A DNA stretch of 64,000 nucleotides, from positions 620,001-684,000 of the forward strand of contig NZ_JAFJYB010000002.1 in the NCBI RefSeq assembly GCF_018777385.1, given 5' to 3'. This document shows, piece by piece, positions 9,987 through 20,473 of this stretch. The position numbers and the translations under genes were made by a program. The notes below the pieces were generated by a model, which ran no database searches, was not told the origin of the DNA, and worked only from the letters and a program-made list of their open reading frames with translations. Origin of the DNA: Candidatus Symbiopectobacterium endolongispinus (lineage in GTDB: Bacteria; Pseudomonadota; Gammaproteobacteria; Enterobacterales; Enterobacteriaceae). The first letter of the stretch is position 1, and each line of letters starts with the position of its first letter.

Positions 9987-11166
9987 TTATACATCCTTGA
10001 TTTTCCACATACAGTAAGCCGCTCCCACACTCATCAGCAGGGAAATAGAGAAGACGGCGTGATAACCCCAAAATTGTGCCACGATGCCGGCCAGCGATCC
10101 GGAAATGATCCAACCCACGCGTGTGGTGTTGGTAAATAGCGTGGTGGCGGTGCCCGCTTGTCCTGGCATTAAATCCTGAAAATAGAGCATGCCAATACCC
10201 GCCAAAATACCGATAAAAATGGCGTTCAGCAGTTGTAATCCTAACAGCACCCACTCTGCGCTGAACAGCACCAGCCCGACATAAAAAAGCAGTCCTGCGC
10301 CGACGGCAATGTGCATCAAAATGCGTTTACCAACGCGTTTTGCCACATAGCCCGCAATCAACATAACAGGAATTTCCAGCCCGGCCGCCGTGCCCATAAT
10401 GATCCCGGCCAGCTTCTCAGACAGCCCCAGTGCGTTGACTACATATAAAGGCATCGTGATCAGGTAAACCCCGTTACAGGTCCACATGGCGGTGCGGGCG
10501 AAAAAAAAGCAGCAGCGTGTCATGTCGATTCTGACGCGGCGATGTCAACGTCGTGTCTGTTTGCAAGGCCGATTTCGGCATTGAGGGGAGCAGAAAGGTC
10601 ACCAGCGAGCCACACAGCAAAAATACCACTGCTGCGGTGAGGTACATCACTGGGAAGCCAAAACCCAGCGCCAGGGCAAAAGCCACTGGCGGGCCGATCA
10701 CCCAGGACAGGGAGATCTGGGCACGCATCACTGAGCTAAACATCGCGGCTTCGCGCCCGGTACGATCGGCGTGCTCGCGCGCCAACGCGAATAGCTGTGG
10801 GTTAGCGGTCGAACCAAAGCTTGAGAGAATGACGCCGACAATCAGCAAGATAAAGTAATTACGGTTCCAGGCATACAGCACGCATCCCAGTGCACCCAGT
10901 ATGCAACAGTGCAGAATCAGTCGTTTACGGTCGCCCTGCTTGTCGGAGCGTGTGGCCAGCATTTGGCTCACGACAATGCCGATAACAGCACTGCCCGTGT
11001 AGTAGAGCCCCACCATCAGCGGGTTTACTTTCACTTCGGTCGAAAGGAACAGGCTCAACGTTGGCAATTGCAATGCCCCGGCAATACCGATCAGGAAAGC
11101 AATGACCAGGAATGCAGAGGAGGTCAGATCGGGCTGACGCCGCAATACGGAGTTCAATATAGACAT
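9987..11166 (-). pseudogene. setB: setB, sugar efflux transporter, frame-shifted in a homopolymer
   Basis: Major facilitator sugar efflux pump of the SetA/SetB family, about 393 residues if repaired. The ATG at 11164-11166 (MSILNSVLRRQPDLTSSAF) is the expected start. The first half (through QNRHDTLLLFF) and the second half (ARTAMWTCNGVYLITMPLY to WKIKDV) align with E. coli SetB but lie in different frames. The switch is at the eight-A run 10501-10508, where seven would restore the frame. Truncation after helix 6 would leave a non-functional half transporter unless the run slips back. It is divergent from fruB. Confidence 0.85.
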
Positions 11167-11485
11167 AATTAACAATCTAGGGCAGTGCGTTTGTGTGTCA
11201 GAAAACGTATGGAAGATACGCGCGTGCAAAAAACGTGCAAGATGAGAGTCAGTGCTGTTTGAGTCAGAAAATGCAAACCGTGATACCACAGCGCCCGTAT
11301 TTTACGCGAGCTGTGCGCTTTCTGAAAAGATGTTTCATCTTTTTTGCTTCAGCAAGCCTTCAGCTGGTGCGACTTTCTACTATGAATTCAGCATGCTCAA
11401 TGGCTAAAATGTGCGTGATGTCAAAAATTCATCACATGAAATACGTGGAATATTTGCATAAAAGCAACATTAGGCCCAGACTCAG

Positions 11486-11497
11486 TGAAACGTTTAA
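11486..11497 (+). promoter_or_regulatory. Cra (FruR) operator, distal
   Basis: TGAAACGTTTAA matches the Cra/FruR consensus (TGAAWCGWTTCA-like palindrome) at ten or more positions. It lies about 90 bases upstream of fruB, with a second site closer in. E. coli fruBKA also has two Cra operators. Confidence 0.7.
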
Positions 11498-11553
11498 GTC
11501 ATCCTTTTTTTGCATTGTTTGCCATTCGTGGCCTTATATCTTCATTTGTTTGC

Positions 11554-11565
11554 TGAAACGATTCA
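11554..11565 (+). promoter_or_regulatory. Cra (FruR) operator, proximal
   Basis: TGAAACGATTCA is a near-perfect Cra palindrome. It lies about 20 bases before the fruB start and overlaps the region just ahead of the GGAGAGGAG ribosome binding site, so bound Cra would block the fru operon until fructose 1-phosphate releases it. Confidence 0.85.
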
Positions 11566-11586
11566 ACAAAAGCGGAGAGGAGCGTC

Positions 11587-12714
11587 ATGTTCCAGTTATC
11601 ACAGCAAGACATTCATATGGGTGCGGCTGCCAGCGATAAGCTGGACGCTATCCAGCAAGTGGCGGCCGCACTGGCTGCTGCCGGGTGTGTCAGCCCGGCG
11701 TATGTCGATGGAATGTTGCAGCGTGAACTGCAAACGTCGACCTATTTAGGTAATGGTATTGCTATTCCACACGGCACAACTGATACGCGCGATCTGGTGC
11801 TGAAAACCGGTGTTCAGGTGTTTCAATTTCCGCAGGGGATAGCCTGGGGAGAGGAGACCGCCTATGTGGTGCTGGGCATCGCAGCTCGCTCGGACGAACA
11901 TCTGGCGTTATTGCGTCAACTAACCCATGTGCTGAGCGACGAAAACGTTGCAGCGCGTATGGCAAAAACCGCGTCAGCAGAAGAGTTGCGCAGTTTGCTG
12001 ATGGGGGAGCAGCAGAGCGCGGATTTCCGTTTTGATACCTCGTTGATCACGTTGGACGTTGCCACTGACAGCCTGCTGACGTTACAGGCGCTGAACGCGG
12101 GTCGTTTGCAGCAGATCGGTGCCGTTGATGCCGGGTTTGTCAGCGCGGTCGTCAGCCAGAAGCCGCTTTATCTGGGACAAGGCGTGTGGTTGAGCGATAA
12201 CGCACAGGGCAATCTGGCGAGTGCTGTCGCTGTAAGCCGCCCAGTCGCGTTCACCGCCTATGACGAGCCGGTGGCGCTGCTGATTACGGTTACTGCTGCG
12301 GATGAACAAGCGTTGGCCCCTATCGATTATTTAAGCAACCTGTTGATCGCACAGAAAGCTGAACGCTTGCTGAATGCTGATGCTGCCACGCTGCTGGCAT
12401 TACTGACCAGTGACGTACCGGAAGAAAGCGATGTGCTGACCGCAGATTACACCATCCGTAACGAGCACGGGTTGCACGCACGTCCGGGGACCATGCTGGT
12501 GAATGTTATCAAGCAGTTCACCAGCGAGATCACGGTGACCAACCTTGATGGTACCGGTAAGCCGGCCAACGGGCGCAGCCTGATGAAGGTGGTGGCTCTG
12601 GGCGTTAAAAAGGGCCATAAGCTGCGTTTCACCGCAGCGGGCAGCGATGCTGAACAGGCATTGGCGGCGATTGGCGAAGCAATTAATTCTGGATTAGGAG
12701 AGGGCGCAGCATGA
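11587..12714 (+). CDS. fruB: FruB, fructose PTS EIIA / FPr protein
   Basis: Cytoplasmic phosphocarrier of the fructose phosphotransferase system, 375 residues (E. coli 376). The EIIA domain (1-140) has the phosphorylated His in [14 protein letters not shown] central linker domain follows (about 155-275). The C-terminal HPr-like domain has the active His in [13 protein letters not shown] and the regulatory-type Ser region [16 protein letters not shown] strong GGAGAGGAG ribosome binding site lies at about 11574-11582. It is the first gene of fruBKA and overlaps fruK by four bases. Intact. Confidence 0.95.
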   Translation: MFQLSQQDIHMGAAASDKLDAIQQVAAALAAAGCVSPAYVDGMLQRELQTSTYLGNGIAIPHGTTDTRDLVLKTGVQVFQFPQGIAWGEETAYVVLGIAARSDEHLALLRQLTHVLSDENVAARMAKTASAEELRSLLMGEQQSADFRFDTSLITLDVATDSLLTLQALNAGRLQQIGAVDAGFVSAVVSQKPLYLGQGVWLSDNAQGNLASAVAVSRPVAFTAYDEPVALLITVTAADEQALAPIDYLSNLLIAQKAERLLNADAATLLALLTSDVPEESDVLTADYTIRNEHGLHARPGTMLVNVIKQFTSEITVTNLDGTGKPANGRSLMKVVALGVKKGHKLRFTAAGSDAEQALAAIGEAINSGLGEGAA

Positions 12715-13652
12715 GCAGGCGAGTTGCCACCATTACCCTGAATCCCGCGTATGACCTGGTGGGATATTGCCCCGAAATTGAACGGGGTGAAGTCAACCTG
12801 GTGCAAACGGCGGGTCTTTACGCCGCGGGCAAAGGTATTAATGTTGCCAAAGTGCTGAAAGACCTCGGGATTGACGTCACGGTGGGTGGATTTCTGGGCA
12901 AAGACAATCAGGACGGCTTTCAGCAATTGTTCAGCGAACTGGGCATTACCAACCGTTTTCAGGTTGTCCCCGGTCGCACGCGTATCAACGTCAAGCTGAC
13001 AGAAAAGGCCGGTGAAGTGACCGATCTCAACTTCTCCGGGTTCGATGTCACACAACAAGACTGGCAGCGCTTCGTCAATGACTCGCTCAGTTGGTTAGGG
13101 CAGTTCGACACGGTTGCCGTCATTGGTAGCTTGCCAGCAGGCGTCGATCCGGATGCGTTTACAGATTGGATGTCACGTCTGCGGACCCAATGTCCTTGCA
13201 TTATTTTCGACAGCAGCCGTGAGGCGCTGGTAGCGGGGCTGAAAGCCGCGCCCTGGTTGGTGAAACCCAATCGTCGTGAGCTGGAAATCTGGGCTGGCCG
13301 CAAGTTGCCCACGCAGGAAGATGTGGTAGACGCTGCCCATGCGCTGCGTGAGCAAGGTATCGCTCATGTGGTGATCTCGTTGGGGGCGGAAGGTGCTCTG
13401 TGGGTTAATGCCTCGGGTGCCTGGTTGGCCAAGCCACCGGCTTGCGATGTTGTCAGCACCGTAGGTGCCGGTGATTCCATGGTCGGCGGATTGATTTATG
13501 GCCTGTTAATGCGTGAATCGAGTGAACACACCTTACGACTGGCAACCGCAGTGGCTGCGCTGGCCGTAAGCCAAAGCAATGTTGGCATTACCGATCGACC
13601 TCAGTTGGCCGCGATGATGGCGCGTGTCGACCTGAAACCCTTCAATCACTAA
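12711..13652 (+). CDS. fruK: FruK, 1-phosphofructokinase
   Basis: PfkB-family sugar kinase that phosphorylates fructose 1-phosphate to fructose 1,6-bisphosphate; 313 residues (E. coli 312). Visible motifs are the substrate-binding [14 protein letters not shown] near residue 38 and the PfkB signature with catalytic Asp in [12 protein letters not shown] near residue 250. KPNRRELE marks the middle of the fold. Its ATG overlaps the fruB stop as ATGA, indicating coupling. It draws down fructose 1-phosphate, the Cra inducer, so it also shapes regulation of its own operon. Confidence 0.95.
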   Translation: MSRRVATITLNPAYDLVGYCPEIERGEVNLVQTAGLYAAGKGINVAKVLKDLGIDVTVGGFLGKDNQDGFQQLFSELGITNRFQVVPGRTRINVKLTEKAGEVTDLNFSGFDVTQQDWQRFVNDSLSWLGQFDTVAVIGSLPAGVDPDAFTDWMSRLRTQCPCIIFDSSREALVAGLKAAPWLVKPNRRELEIWAGRKLPTQEDVVDAAHALREQGIAHVVISLGAEGALWVNASGAWLAKPPACDVVSTVGAGDSMVGGLIYGLLMRESSEHTLRLATAVAALAVSQSNVGITDRPQLAAMMARVDLKPFNH

Positions 13653-13668
13653 CAGCAAGAGATAGATC

Positions 13669-15357
13669 ATGAAAACGCTGCTGATAATAGATAAATCACT
13701 GGGGCTTGCCAGAAGCCACCTGGTGAAAAAACTGCTCGGCGCGGCGGCTGCGAAAGCGGACCTGACGCTGACTGACAAGATCGATGAAAGCGAACTGGCG
13801 ATAGTCCTGGGCGGTGCACTGTCTGCTGACAGCGCGCTCAATGGCAAAAAGGTGTATGTCGGTGATGTTGAACTGGCAGCAAGTCAGTCAGAACAATTTC
13901 TGACGCAGGCAAAAGCAAAGGCGGAGCCGTATCAGGCCCCTGCGGCGGCTACGGTGAGTGCACCTTCAGTGCCGCGTATCGTGGCGGTGACGGCGTGCCC
14001 GACTGGCGTGGCTCACACCTTTATGGCGGCAGAAGCCATCGAGCAGGAAGCGAAAAAACGCGGCTGGTGGGTGAAAGTGGAAACGCGCGGCTCCGTTGGC
14101 GCGGGTAACGCTATCACGTCGGAAGAAGTCGAGCAGGCCGATCTGGTTATCGTGGCAGCGGATGTTGAAGTGGATCTGTCGAAGTTTGCCGGCAAAAAAA
14201 TGTACCGCACCTCAACCGGTCTTGCGTTGAAGAAAACGGCGCAGGAACTGGATAAAGCGCAGGCGGAAGCTACCGTTTACCAGCCAACAGCGCAAAGCGG
14301 TGCACAACCAGCCAGTGCCGGACAGAAAAAGGGTGGCACTGGACCGTACCGCCATTTGCTGACGGGCGTGTCCTATATGCTGCCGATGGTGGTGGCTGGT
14401 GGTTTATGTATTGCGCTTTCTTTTGTGTTTGGTATCGAGGCGTTTAAACAGGAAGGCACGCTGGCTGCACACCTGATGAAGATCGGGGGCGGCTCCGCGT
14501 TTGCTCTGATGGTTCCGGTGTTGGCGGGTTATATCGCATTCTCCATTGCTGACCGTCCCGGTCTGGCACCGGGGATGGTCGGCGGCATGTTGGCCGTGAG
14601 TACCGGCGCGGGATTCCTTGGTGGCATTATCGCTGGCTTCCTGGCGGGTTACCTGGCGAAAGCGCTCAGCGACCATATCAAGCTACCGCAAAGCATGTCA
14701 GCCCTGAAGCCGATACTGATTATTCCGTTGGTGGCGACGCTGATTACCGGCCTCATCATGATCTACGTGGTAGGTACTCCGGTGGCGAAGATCCTGACGG
14801 GCTTGACCAGTTGGTTGCAATCCATGGGCACGGCTAACGCAGTGATTCTGGGTGCAATCCTAGGCGGCATGATGTGTACCGACATGGGCGGTCCGGTGAA
14901 CAAGGTGGCCTATGTATTTGGTACCACACTGCTCAGTAGCCAGATTTACGCGCCGATGGCGGCCGTTATGGCCGGAGGCATGGTTCCGCCGTTGGCGATG
15001 GGCCTTGCGACGTTGGTGGCCGCGAAGAAATTCAGCGCGTCCGAGCGTGAAGGTGGTAAAGCAGCGTTTGTGCTCGGCCTGTGCTTTATCTCTGAAGGGG
15101 TGATCCCTTACGCTGCCCGTGACCCGATGCGCGTACTACCGTGCTGTATTCTGGGCGGAGCCGTTACCGGGGCGCTGTCGATGGCCGTGGGCGCACATCT
15201 GATGGCACCGCATGGCGGGTTGTTTGTGTTGTTGATTCCAGGAGCGATCACGCCGGTACTGGGCTACCTGTTCGCGATTCTGGCGGGCACTGCGGTGGCG
15301 GGTCTGCTGTATGCCGTGCTGAAACGCCCTGATGAACAGTTGGTGAAAGCGGCGTAA
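13669..15357 (+). CDS. fruA: FruA, fructose PTS EIIBC permease
   Basis: Membrane permease of the fructose PTS, 562 residues (E. coli 563). An N-terminal degenerate B' domain (about 1-95) and a B domain with the phosphorylated Cys in TACPTGVAHTFMAAEAIE precede an EIIC domain of about ten helices from residue 225 on. GMMCTDMGGPVNK and ISEGVIPYAARDPMRV are the conserved substrate-region motifs. FruA imports fructose as fructose 1-phosphate using FruB as phosphodonor. Third gene of the operon, 16 bases after fruK, followed by a strong terminator. Intact. Confidence 0.95.
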   Translation: MKTLLIIDKSLGLARSHLVKKLLGAAAAKADLTLTDKIDESELAIVLGGALSADSALNGKKVYVGDVELAASQSEQFLTQAKAKAEPYQAPAAATVSAPSVPRIVAVTACPTGVAHTFMAAEAIEQEAKKRGWWVKVETRGSVGAGNAITSEEVEQADLVIVAADVEVDLSKFAGKKMYRTSTGLALKKTAQELDKAQAEATVYQPTAQSGAQPASAGQKKGGTGPYRHLLTGVSYMLPMVVAGGLCIALSFVFGIEAFKQEGTLAAHLMKIGGGSAFALMVPVLAGYIAFSIADRPGLAPGMVGGMLAVSTGAGFLGGIIAGFLAGYLAKALSDHIKLPQSMSALKPILIIPLVATLITGLIMIYVVGTPVAKILTGLTSWLQSMGTANAVILGAILGGMMCTDMGGPVNKVAYVFGTTLLSSQIYAPMAAVMAGGMVPPLAMGLATLVAAKKFSASEREGGKAAFVLGLCFISEGVIPYAARDPMRVLPCCILGGAVTGALSMAVGAHLMAPHGGLFVLLIPGAITPVLGYLFAILAGTAVAGLLYAVLKRPDEQLVKAA

Positions 15358-15388
15358 GCGGTAAGTAAGAACTGAACGTAATACATAA

Positions 15389-15416
15389 ACGCCAGCCGTA
15401 AGGCTGGCGTTTTTTT
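15389..15416 (+). terminator. Terminator of fruBKA
   Basis: ACGCCAGCC/GGCTGGCGT stem with a GTAA loop, followed by seven T. The T-run overlaps the nfo stop codon on the other strand; the hairpin may also stop nfo transcripts. Confidence 0.88.
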
Positions 15417-16257
15417 ATGCGGATTGTGCCTTTAGCCAGACAATTTCATCAGCCCAGATATCAGGATTCACGGTTTCCAGAATCAGGGGAATACCGTCAA
15501 AACGCGGGTCGTGCATGATATAGCGGAAGGGCGTGTGCCCGATGTTTCCGGCACCCAGACTGTGGTGGCGATCGACGCGGCTGTTAAAGGTACTTTTGGC
15601 ATCGTTCAGGTGCATACCGCGCAGATAACCAAAGCCCACGGTACGATCGAACTCGGCAAAGGTCTCATCACAGGTGGCGTCGGTGCGGATATCATAGCCA
15701 CCGGCAAAGGCGTGGCAGGTATCAATGCAGACCCCTACGCGGGTTTTATCCTCGACGTCCTCGATGATTGCCGCCAGATGTTCAAAGCGGAATCCCAGGT
15801 TGGTGCCTTGGCCTGCGGTGTTTTCGATGACTGCCGTTACGCCTTGAGTGGCATCGAGAGCGATATTGATCGACTCAGCAATGCGTGCCAGACAGTCACG
15901 CTCATCAATCTGTTTTAAATGGCTGCCGGGGTGAAAGTTAAGTAATGACAGCCCCAATTGTTGGCAACGCGCCATTTCATCAATAAAAGCGCTGCGTGAT
16001 TTCTCCAACGCCTCTGTGTACGGGTGACCGAGGTTGATCAGATAGCTGTCGTGCGGAAGGATCTGCCCAGGTTGGTAGCCGTACTGCTGGCAGCCGGCCT
16101 TAAACTGCGCAATGACCGTTTCGGATAACGGTGCGGCCTGCCATTGGCGCTGATTTTTGGTGAACAAGGCAAATGCGGTTGCCTTAAGTTCGTGGGCTCT
16201 GATGACCGCCTGATCCACACCGCCGGCAGCGCTGACGTGTGCGCCTACATATTTCAT
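15415..16257 (-). CDS. nfo: Nfo, endonuclease IV
   Basis: Zinc-dependent AP endonuclease of base-excision repair, TIM-barrel fold, 280 residues (E. coli 285). Metal-ligand motifs are visible: NFHPGSH (about 108), AVIENTAG with its Glu (about 143), [15 protein letters not shown] (about 175) and HLNDAK and DRHHSLG near 215-232, ending in the ILETVNP Glu motif. It removes abasic and oxidised sites in DNA. It converges with fruA. Intact, which is relevant to the transversion-type stops noted among the pseudogenes. Confidence 0.94.
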   Translation of the reverse strand: MKYVGAHVSAAGGVDQAVIRAHELKATAFALFTKNQRQWQAAPLSETVIAQFKAGCQQYGYQPGQILPHDSYLINLGHPYTEALEKSRSAFIDEMARCQQLGLSLLNFHPGSHLKQIDERDCLARIAESINIALDATQGVTAVIENTAGQGTNLGFRFEHLAAIIEDVEDKTRVGVCIDTCHAFAGGYDIRTDATCDETFAEFDRTVGFGYLRGMHLNDAKSTFNSRVDRHHSLGAGNIGHTPFRYIMHDPRFDGIPLILETVNPDIWADEIVWLKAQSA

Positions 16258-16370
16258 GCTGTTCTCCTTATTGCTCTAGCGCACAGTATGCCACTGTTAT
16301 TAACCAAAGGTGATCGCTTGAGCTAAAAAGCGTAACAACATGCTAACCGCACGGCGCGCAAAAGGCGCAT

Positions 16371-17424
16371 TTATGCCAACAACGCCGTGATGCCAAGGTT
16401 GATACTGGCACCGCCGACAATCAGCCAGATAAACAGTAATAGCGCCAACAGCAACGGTTTGGTACCTGCACGACGTACGGCGCTGAGGCGGGTTGTCACG
16501 CCCAAGGCGCCCATAGCCAATAACAGATTATCGATCTGGTTGACGGTGGTTAACCAGGTATCCTGCAGCCAATGGAGCGAATTAAACCCGGCTACGGCGA
16601 TAAAACCAACGGCAAACCAGGGGAAGGCCATTGGCGCTTTTTCTGTTGTGCTGCTGGTGCGGCGTTGCAGAAATCCCCCCAATAGCATCAGAAATGGAGC
16701 CAGCAGCATGACGCGTAACATCTTACTAATCACTGCGGTGTTTTCGACCTGCGGTGAAATGCTGTGGCCTGCCGCTACAACCTGGGCTACTTCATGTACG
16801 GTGGAGCCAATATAAACGCCGAACATCTGTGGCTAGATGGGCAAATAGTCGCCAGTCACGGCCAGCGCATAGAGACAAGGATAAAGAAACATGGCGATAG
16901 TGCCGAAGATGACAACGGTGGCGACAGCAATCGCGACGCTGTCGCCCTATGCCTTGACCGTTGGCGCGGTGGCAAGCACCGCAGCGGCACCGCAAATGCT
17001 GCTGCCTGCACCGATGAGATATACTGTTTTGTCATCAAGGCCAAGCAGGATTTTACCGAGATAACAGGCAAGAAGAAAAGTGGATGTCAGCATCAATAAC
17101 GAGTCCGCTGATACCCAGCGCAGCGATATGTTGCAGGCTGAGACGAAAACCATATAGAACAATGCCCAAACGCAGCAGATGATGCTTTGACCAATTAACA
17201 CCCTCATCACAGTAGCGTTGTAGGCGTGGGTAAAGTGTGTTGCCAATAAATGCGCCGCCCACCATGGCAAGGGTCAGTGAACCCAATCCCATGTGGGCAA
17301 CCGAAGGGAGCGCGGCCAGTTGCAGAAACCCGGCGGTCATAATGGCAATAAAAAGCAGGCCAGGTAGCTTGCGTAAAAGCGGGTGGGTAGATTTATCACC
17401 TTGAATTATAAAAAGAGATGCCAT
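16371..17424 (-). pseudogene. yeiH: yeiH, UPF0324 membrane protein, three lesions
   Basis: UPF0324 family inner-membrane protein of about 350 residues; in E. coli it is the target of the regulator YeiE. The start is ATG at 17422-17424 (MASLFIIQGDKSTHP). The first third is in frame up to GLVIDADIH, where a two-base deletion near 17090 shifts it; [13 protein letters not shown] continues in the next frame. Two in-frame TAG codons follow at 16947-16949 (after PTVKA, where family members have Glu) and 16833-16835 (before PQMFGVYIGSTVHEVAQ). The remaining C-terminal part is open to 16371. Clearly dead. It is divergent from the equally dead yeiE. Confidence 0.92.
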
Positions 17425-17538
17425 TGTAATACCTGTTTGAAGTCGAGCTAACCTGGAACACAGCCTATGATTAGTGGCCATAAAAGAGAAATTGATTATA
17501 TGCTTATAACCTATTGCTCTTTCCGATAAGGGCTAACG

Positions 17539-18343
17539 ATGCACATCACGTTAAGACAACTTGAAGTTTTTGCAGAGGTCCTGAAAAGCGGATCGACCAC
17601 ACAAGCGTCCGTTATGCTGGCCCTTTCTCAGTCTGCCGTGAGCGCAGCGTTGTTGGATTTAGAAGCGCAACTGGGCGTACAACTGTTCGATCGCGTCGGT
17701 AAGCGGTTGGTGGTAAATGAGCATGGGCGATTGCTTTATCCAAAAGCGCTGGCCATCCTGGAGCAGTAGCTGGAGATAGAAAAAATGTTCCAGCAAGAGA
17801 ATGGTGCGTTACGCGTGTTCGCCAGCCGTACCATTGGTAACTATCTGTTGCCTGCCATGATTGCCCGCTATCGCCGTGATTATCCCTCCATCCCTTTTTG
17901 AGCTGCACGTGGGCAACACCCAGGATGTGGTGACGCAGTCCTGGCTGGAGGATGAACTTGTGGTCTTTTGCGCCCCTGAGAATCCCCTCGTACAGCAGAC
18001 GCTTACCGTCCCGATGCTGGCTGAAGCACCGTGGATCTTGCGTGAACGTGGCTCAGGCACGCGGGAAGTCTTGGATCACCAGCTCTTGGCACAATTACCC
18101 CATTTTAAACTGGTGATGGAGTTGGGGAACTCCGAGGCGATCAAGCATGCCGTGCGTCACGGCATTGGTATCAGTTGCCTGTCACGTCGTGTCATTGCCG
18201 ATCAGTTGGCTGCGGGGTCACTGGTGGCGTTGCAACTGGAGCAACCGCGCTTGGTGCGCACACTTTATCTGGTGCACCACAGACAAAAACACCTTTCCAA
18301 TGTGTTGCAACGCTTTCTGGAATACTGCCAGCCAGCAAAGTAG
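17539..18343 (+). pseudogene. yeiE: yeiE, LysR-type regulator, stop + frameshift + deletion
   Basis: LysR-family regulator; E. coli YeiE is the neighbour and regulator of yeiH. The N-terminal helix-turn-helix is intact ([40 protein letters not shown]). A TAG at 17767-17769 ends the frame after LAILEQ. A fifth T at 17895-17899 then shifts the frame before [11 protein letters not shown]. After TQDVVTQ about 30 residues of the effector domain are missing by an in-frame deletion, and the sequence resumes at [10 protein letters not shown] and runs to LEYCQPAK. Three independent lesions make a sequencing artefact very unlikely. Confidence 0.92.
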
Positions 18344-18486
18344 GGTTGACTGCGGCCATTCGACTTTCTTATTACTAATGATGGCGAGGCAGTTATGAAG
18401 CTCTCTTATAACTCGATAATGATAGCGATTCTGTAGAAAACGATTTGCTACAATCCCGCCTCATTTTAGATAGAGCGCAGGATATT

Positions 18487-19962
18487 ATGGCTCAGCAACA
18501 ATTACATAGCACATCTCAGGGCGCGCCTACGCTGCGCCGTGAGCTTAAAGCGCGGCATCTCACCATGATTGCCATTGGCGGATCCATCGGCACCGGACTG
18601 TTTGTCGCTTCAGGCGAGACCATTTCGCAGGCAGGCCCCGGTGGGGCGCTGCTTTCCTATGCGCTTATCGGGCTGATGGTCCACTTTTTGATGACCAGCT
18701 TGGGCGAACTGGCCGCGTTTATGCCTGTCTCTGGTTCGTTTTCCACTTATGGCGCCAAATACGTAGAAGAGGGCTTTGGCTTCGCGCTCGGATGGAACTA
18801 CTGGTACAACTGGGCGGTGACGATTGCTGTCGATCTGGTCGCGGCGCAGTTGGTGATGGGCTACTGGTTCCCCGAGGTTTCCGGCTGGATCTGGAGTGCC
18901 CTGTTTTTAGTATTTATGTTTCTGCTTAACTACATCTCGGTAAAAGGGTTTGGTGAGGCAGAATATTGGTTCTCACTGATCAAAGTGGTCACCGTCGTGG
19001 TCTTTATCGCCGTTGGCGTGTTGATGATCGTCGGCATTCTGCGCGGTGCAGAGAACGCAGGCTGGCACAACTGGCAAATTGGCGATGCGCCTTTTTCTGG
19101 TGGCTTCTCCGCGATGATTGGCGTGGCGATGATCGTCGGTTTCTCCTTCCAGGGGACCGAGTTTATCGGCGTAGCGGCGGGTGAGTCAAAAGATCCTGCG
19201 CAAAATATTCCACGTGCCATTCGTCAGGTGTTCTGGCGTATATTGCTGTTCTACGTGTTTGCCATTCTGATTATCAGCCTGATTATTCCTTATACCGACC
19301 CCAACTTGCTACGTAATGATGTAAAAGACATTACGGTTAGCCCGTTTACATTGGTGTTCCAGAATGCCGGGTTGCTGTCGGCGGCGTCGGTTATGAATGC
19401 GGTGATCCTGACGGCGGTGCTATCTGCGGGTAACTCCGGAATGTACGCTTCAACACGTATGCTCTTTACTCTGGCGCAGGAAGGCAAAGCGCCGCGTATG
19501 TTTGCCAAACTCTCGAAAGGCGGCGTCCCGCGCAATGCGCTGTATGCGACCACCGTTGTGGCGGGACTCTGTTTTCTGACCTCGATGTTTGGTAACCAAA
19601 CGGTCTACCTCTGGCTGCTGAATACCTCCGGCATGACCGGTTTTATTGCCTGGCTGGGGATTGCGATTAGCCACTATCGTTTCCGTCGTGGCTATGTGCA
19701 GCAAGGGTTGGATCTTAACGCGCTGCCATACCGCTCGGGATTCTTTCCGATTGGGCCGATCTTCGCGTTTGTGCTTTGTCTGCTGATCACCCTGGGGCAA
19801 AACTACCAGGCATTTTTGCAAGATAACATTGACTGGTATGGCGTCACCGCAACCTATATTGACATTCCATTATTTTTGCTGATTTGGTTCGGTTATAAAT
19901 TGTCTCGCGGGACGCGTTTTGTTAAATATTCAGAAATGACTTTTCCTGACTTTCACAAATAA
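18487..19962 (+). CDS. lysP: LysP, lysine-specific permease
   Basis: Amino acid-polyamine-organocation superfamily permease, 491 residues (E. coli 489). The ATG at 18487 was chosen over an in-frame start 14 codons earlier because the family begins a few residues before LRRELKARHLTMIAIGGSIG. Twelve hydrophobic segments are visible; GGSIGTGLFVASGETISQAGPG is the unwound first helix that binds the amino acid. It imports lysine with protons and in E. coli also tethers the CadC sensor. Intact and followed by a terminator. Confidence 0.94.
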   Translation: MAQQQLHSTSQGAPTLRRELKARHLTMIAIGGSIGTGLFVASGETISQAGPGGALLSYALIGLMVHFLMTSLGELAAFMPVSGSFSTYGAKYVEEGFGFALGWNYWYNWAVTIAVDLVAAQLVMGYWFPEVSGWIWSALFLVFMFLLNYISVKGFGEAEYWFSLIKVVTVVVFIAVGVLMIVGILRGAENAGWHNWQIGDAPFSGGFSAMIGVAMIVGFSFQGTEFIGVAAGESKDPAQNIPRAIRQVFWRILLFYVFAILIISLIIPYTDPNLLRNDVKDITVSPFTLVFQNAGLLSAASVMNAVILTAVLSAGNSGMYASTRMLFTLAQEGKAPRMFAKLSKGGVPRNALYATTVVAGLCFLTSMFGNQTVYLWLLNTSGMTGFIAWLGIAISHYRFRRGYVQQGLDLNALPYRSGFFPIGPIFAFVLCLLITLGQNYQAFLQDNIDWYGVTATYIDIPLFLLIWFGYKLSRGTRFVKYSEMTFPDFHK

Positions 19963-19985
19963 CGGTTAAGCATGTGATTCGAACG

Positions 19986-20019
19986 CGCCATTGGTAGTCT
20001 GATTACCAATGGCGTTTTT
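19986..20019 (+). terminator. Terminator of lysP
   Basis: CGCCATTGGTA pairs with TACCAATGGCG across a short loop and is followed by five T. It lies about 25 bases after the lysP stop. Confidence 0.85.
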
Positions 20020-20473
20020 GTGGAAATACACCGCTGCTGAATAATGTGGTTACAGCGTTAATTCGCAACGCGTAAAAGAATTTCTCCGCTTATGTCGTAA
20101 TTCAGTATATCCGCTGAGCTTTTCTATCATATTGTATAAGCGTGCTGATAAATAGTTTACCAAGGTGACTATTTGGCGCATATCCATCATGATTTCAGCC
20201 AAAAAGCGCCTTTCACTTGTGTCAGTCACGACAATCAATGTTAATAAGTTCAATGCCATTTGCAGTTAACTTGATGTGCGAATTAACATTGTCGCCGGTT
20301 GTTGATAACAATGCACACTGTTTAGTTAAAGTAAAAAAAGTGTCGAATAACAATAAAGCGTGGCAACATGAAAAAATTAACCTTCGGCGCATAAAAAACA
20401 GTATTCATTGTCGTTTTTAATGTTTGTTATTATCATCAAATAAATCACAACGATAACTCTCGGGGCTGACATC
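20020..20473. other. Intergenic region, AT-rich
   Basis: About 450 bases between the lysP terminator and a broken dehydrogenase. No family match and no frame with a ribosome binding site was found. The stretch 20260-20460 is notably AT-rich and may hold the promoter of the following gene. Confidence 0.4.

Noticed and set aside
20050-20259. Minus-strand frame of 69 codons upstream of the broken dehydrogenase
   Set aside because: No ribosome binding site, no recognised family, and codon content typical of AT-rich noncoding DNA.
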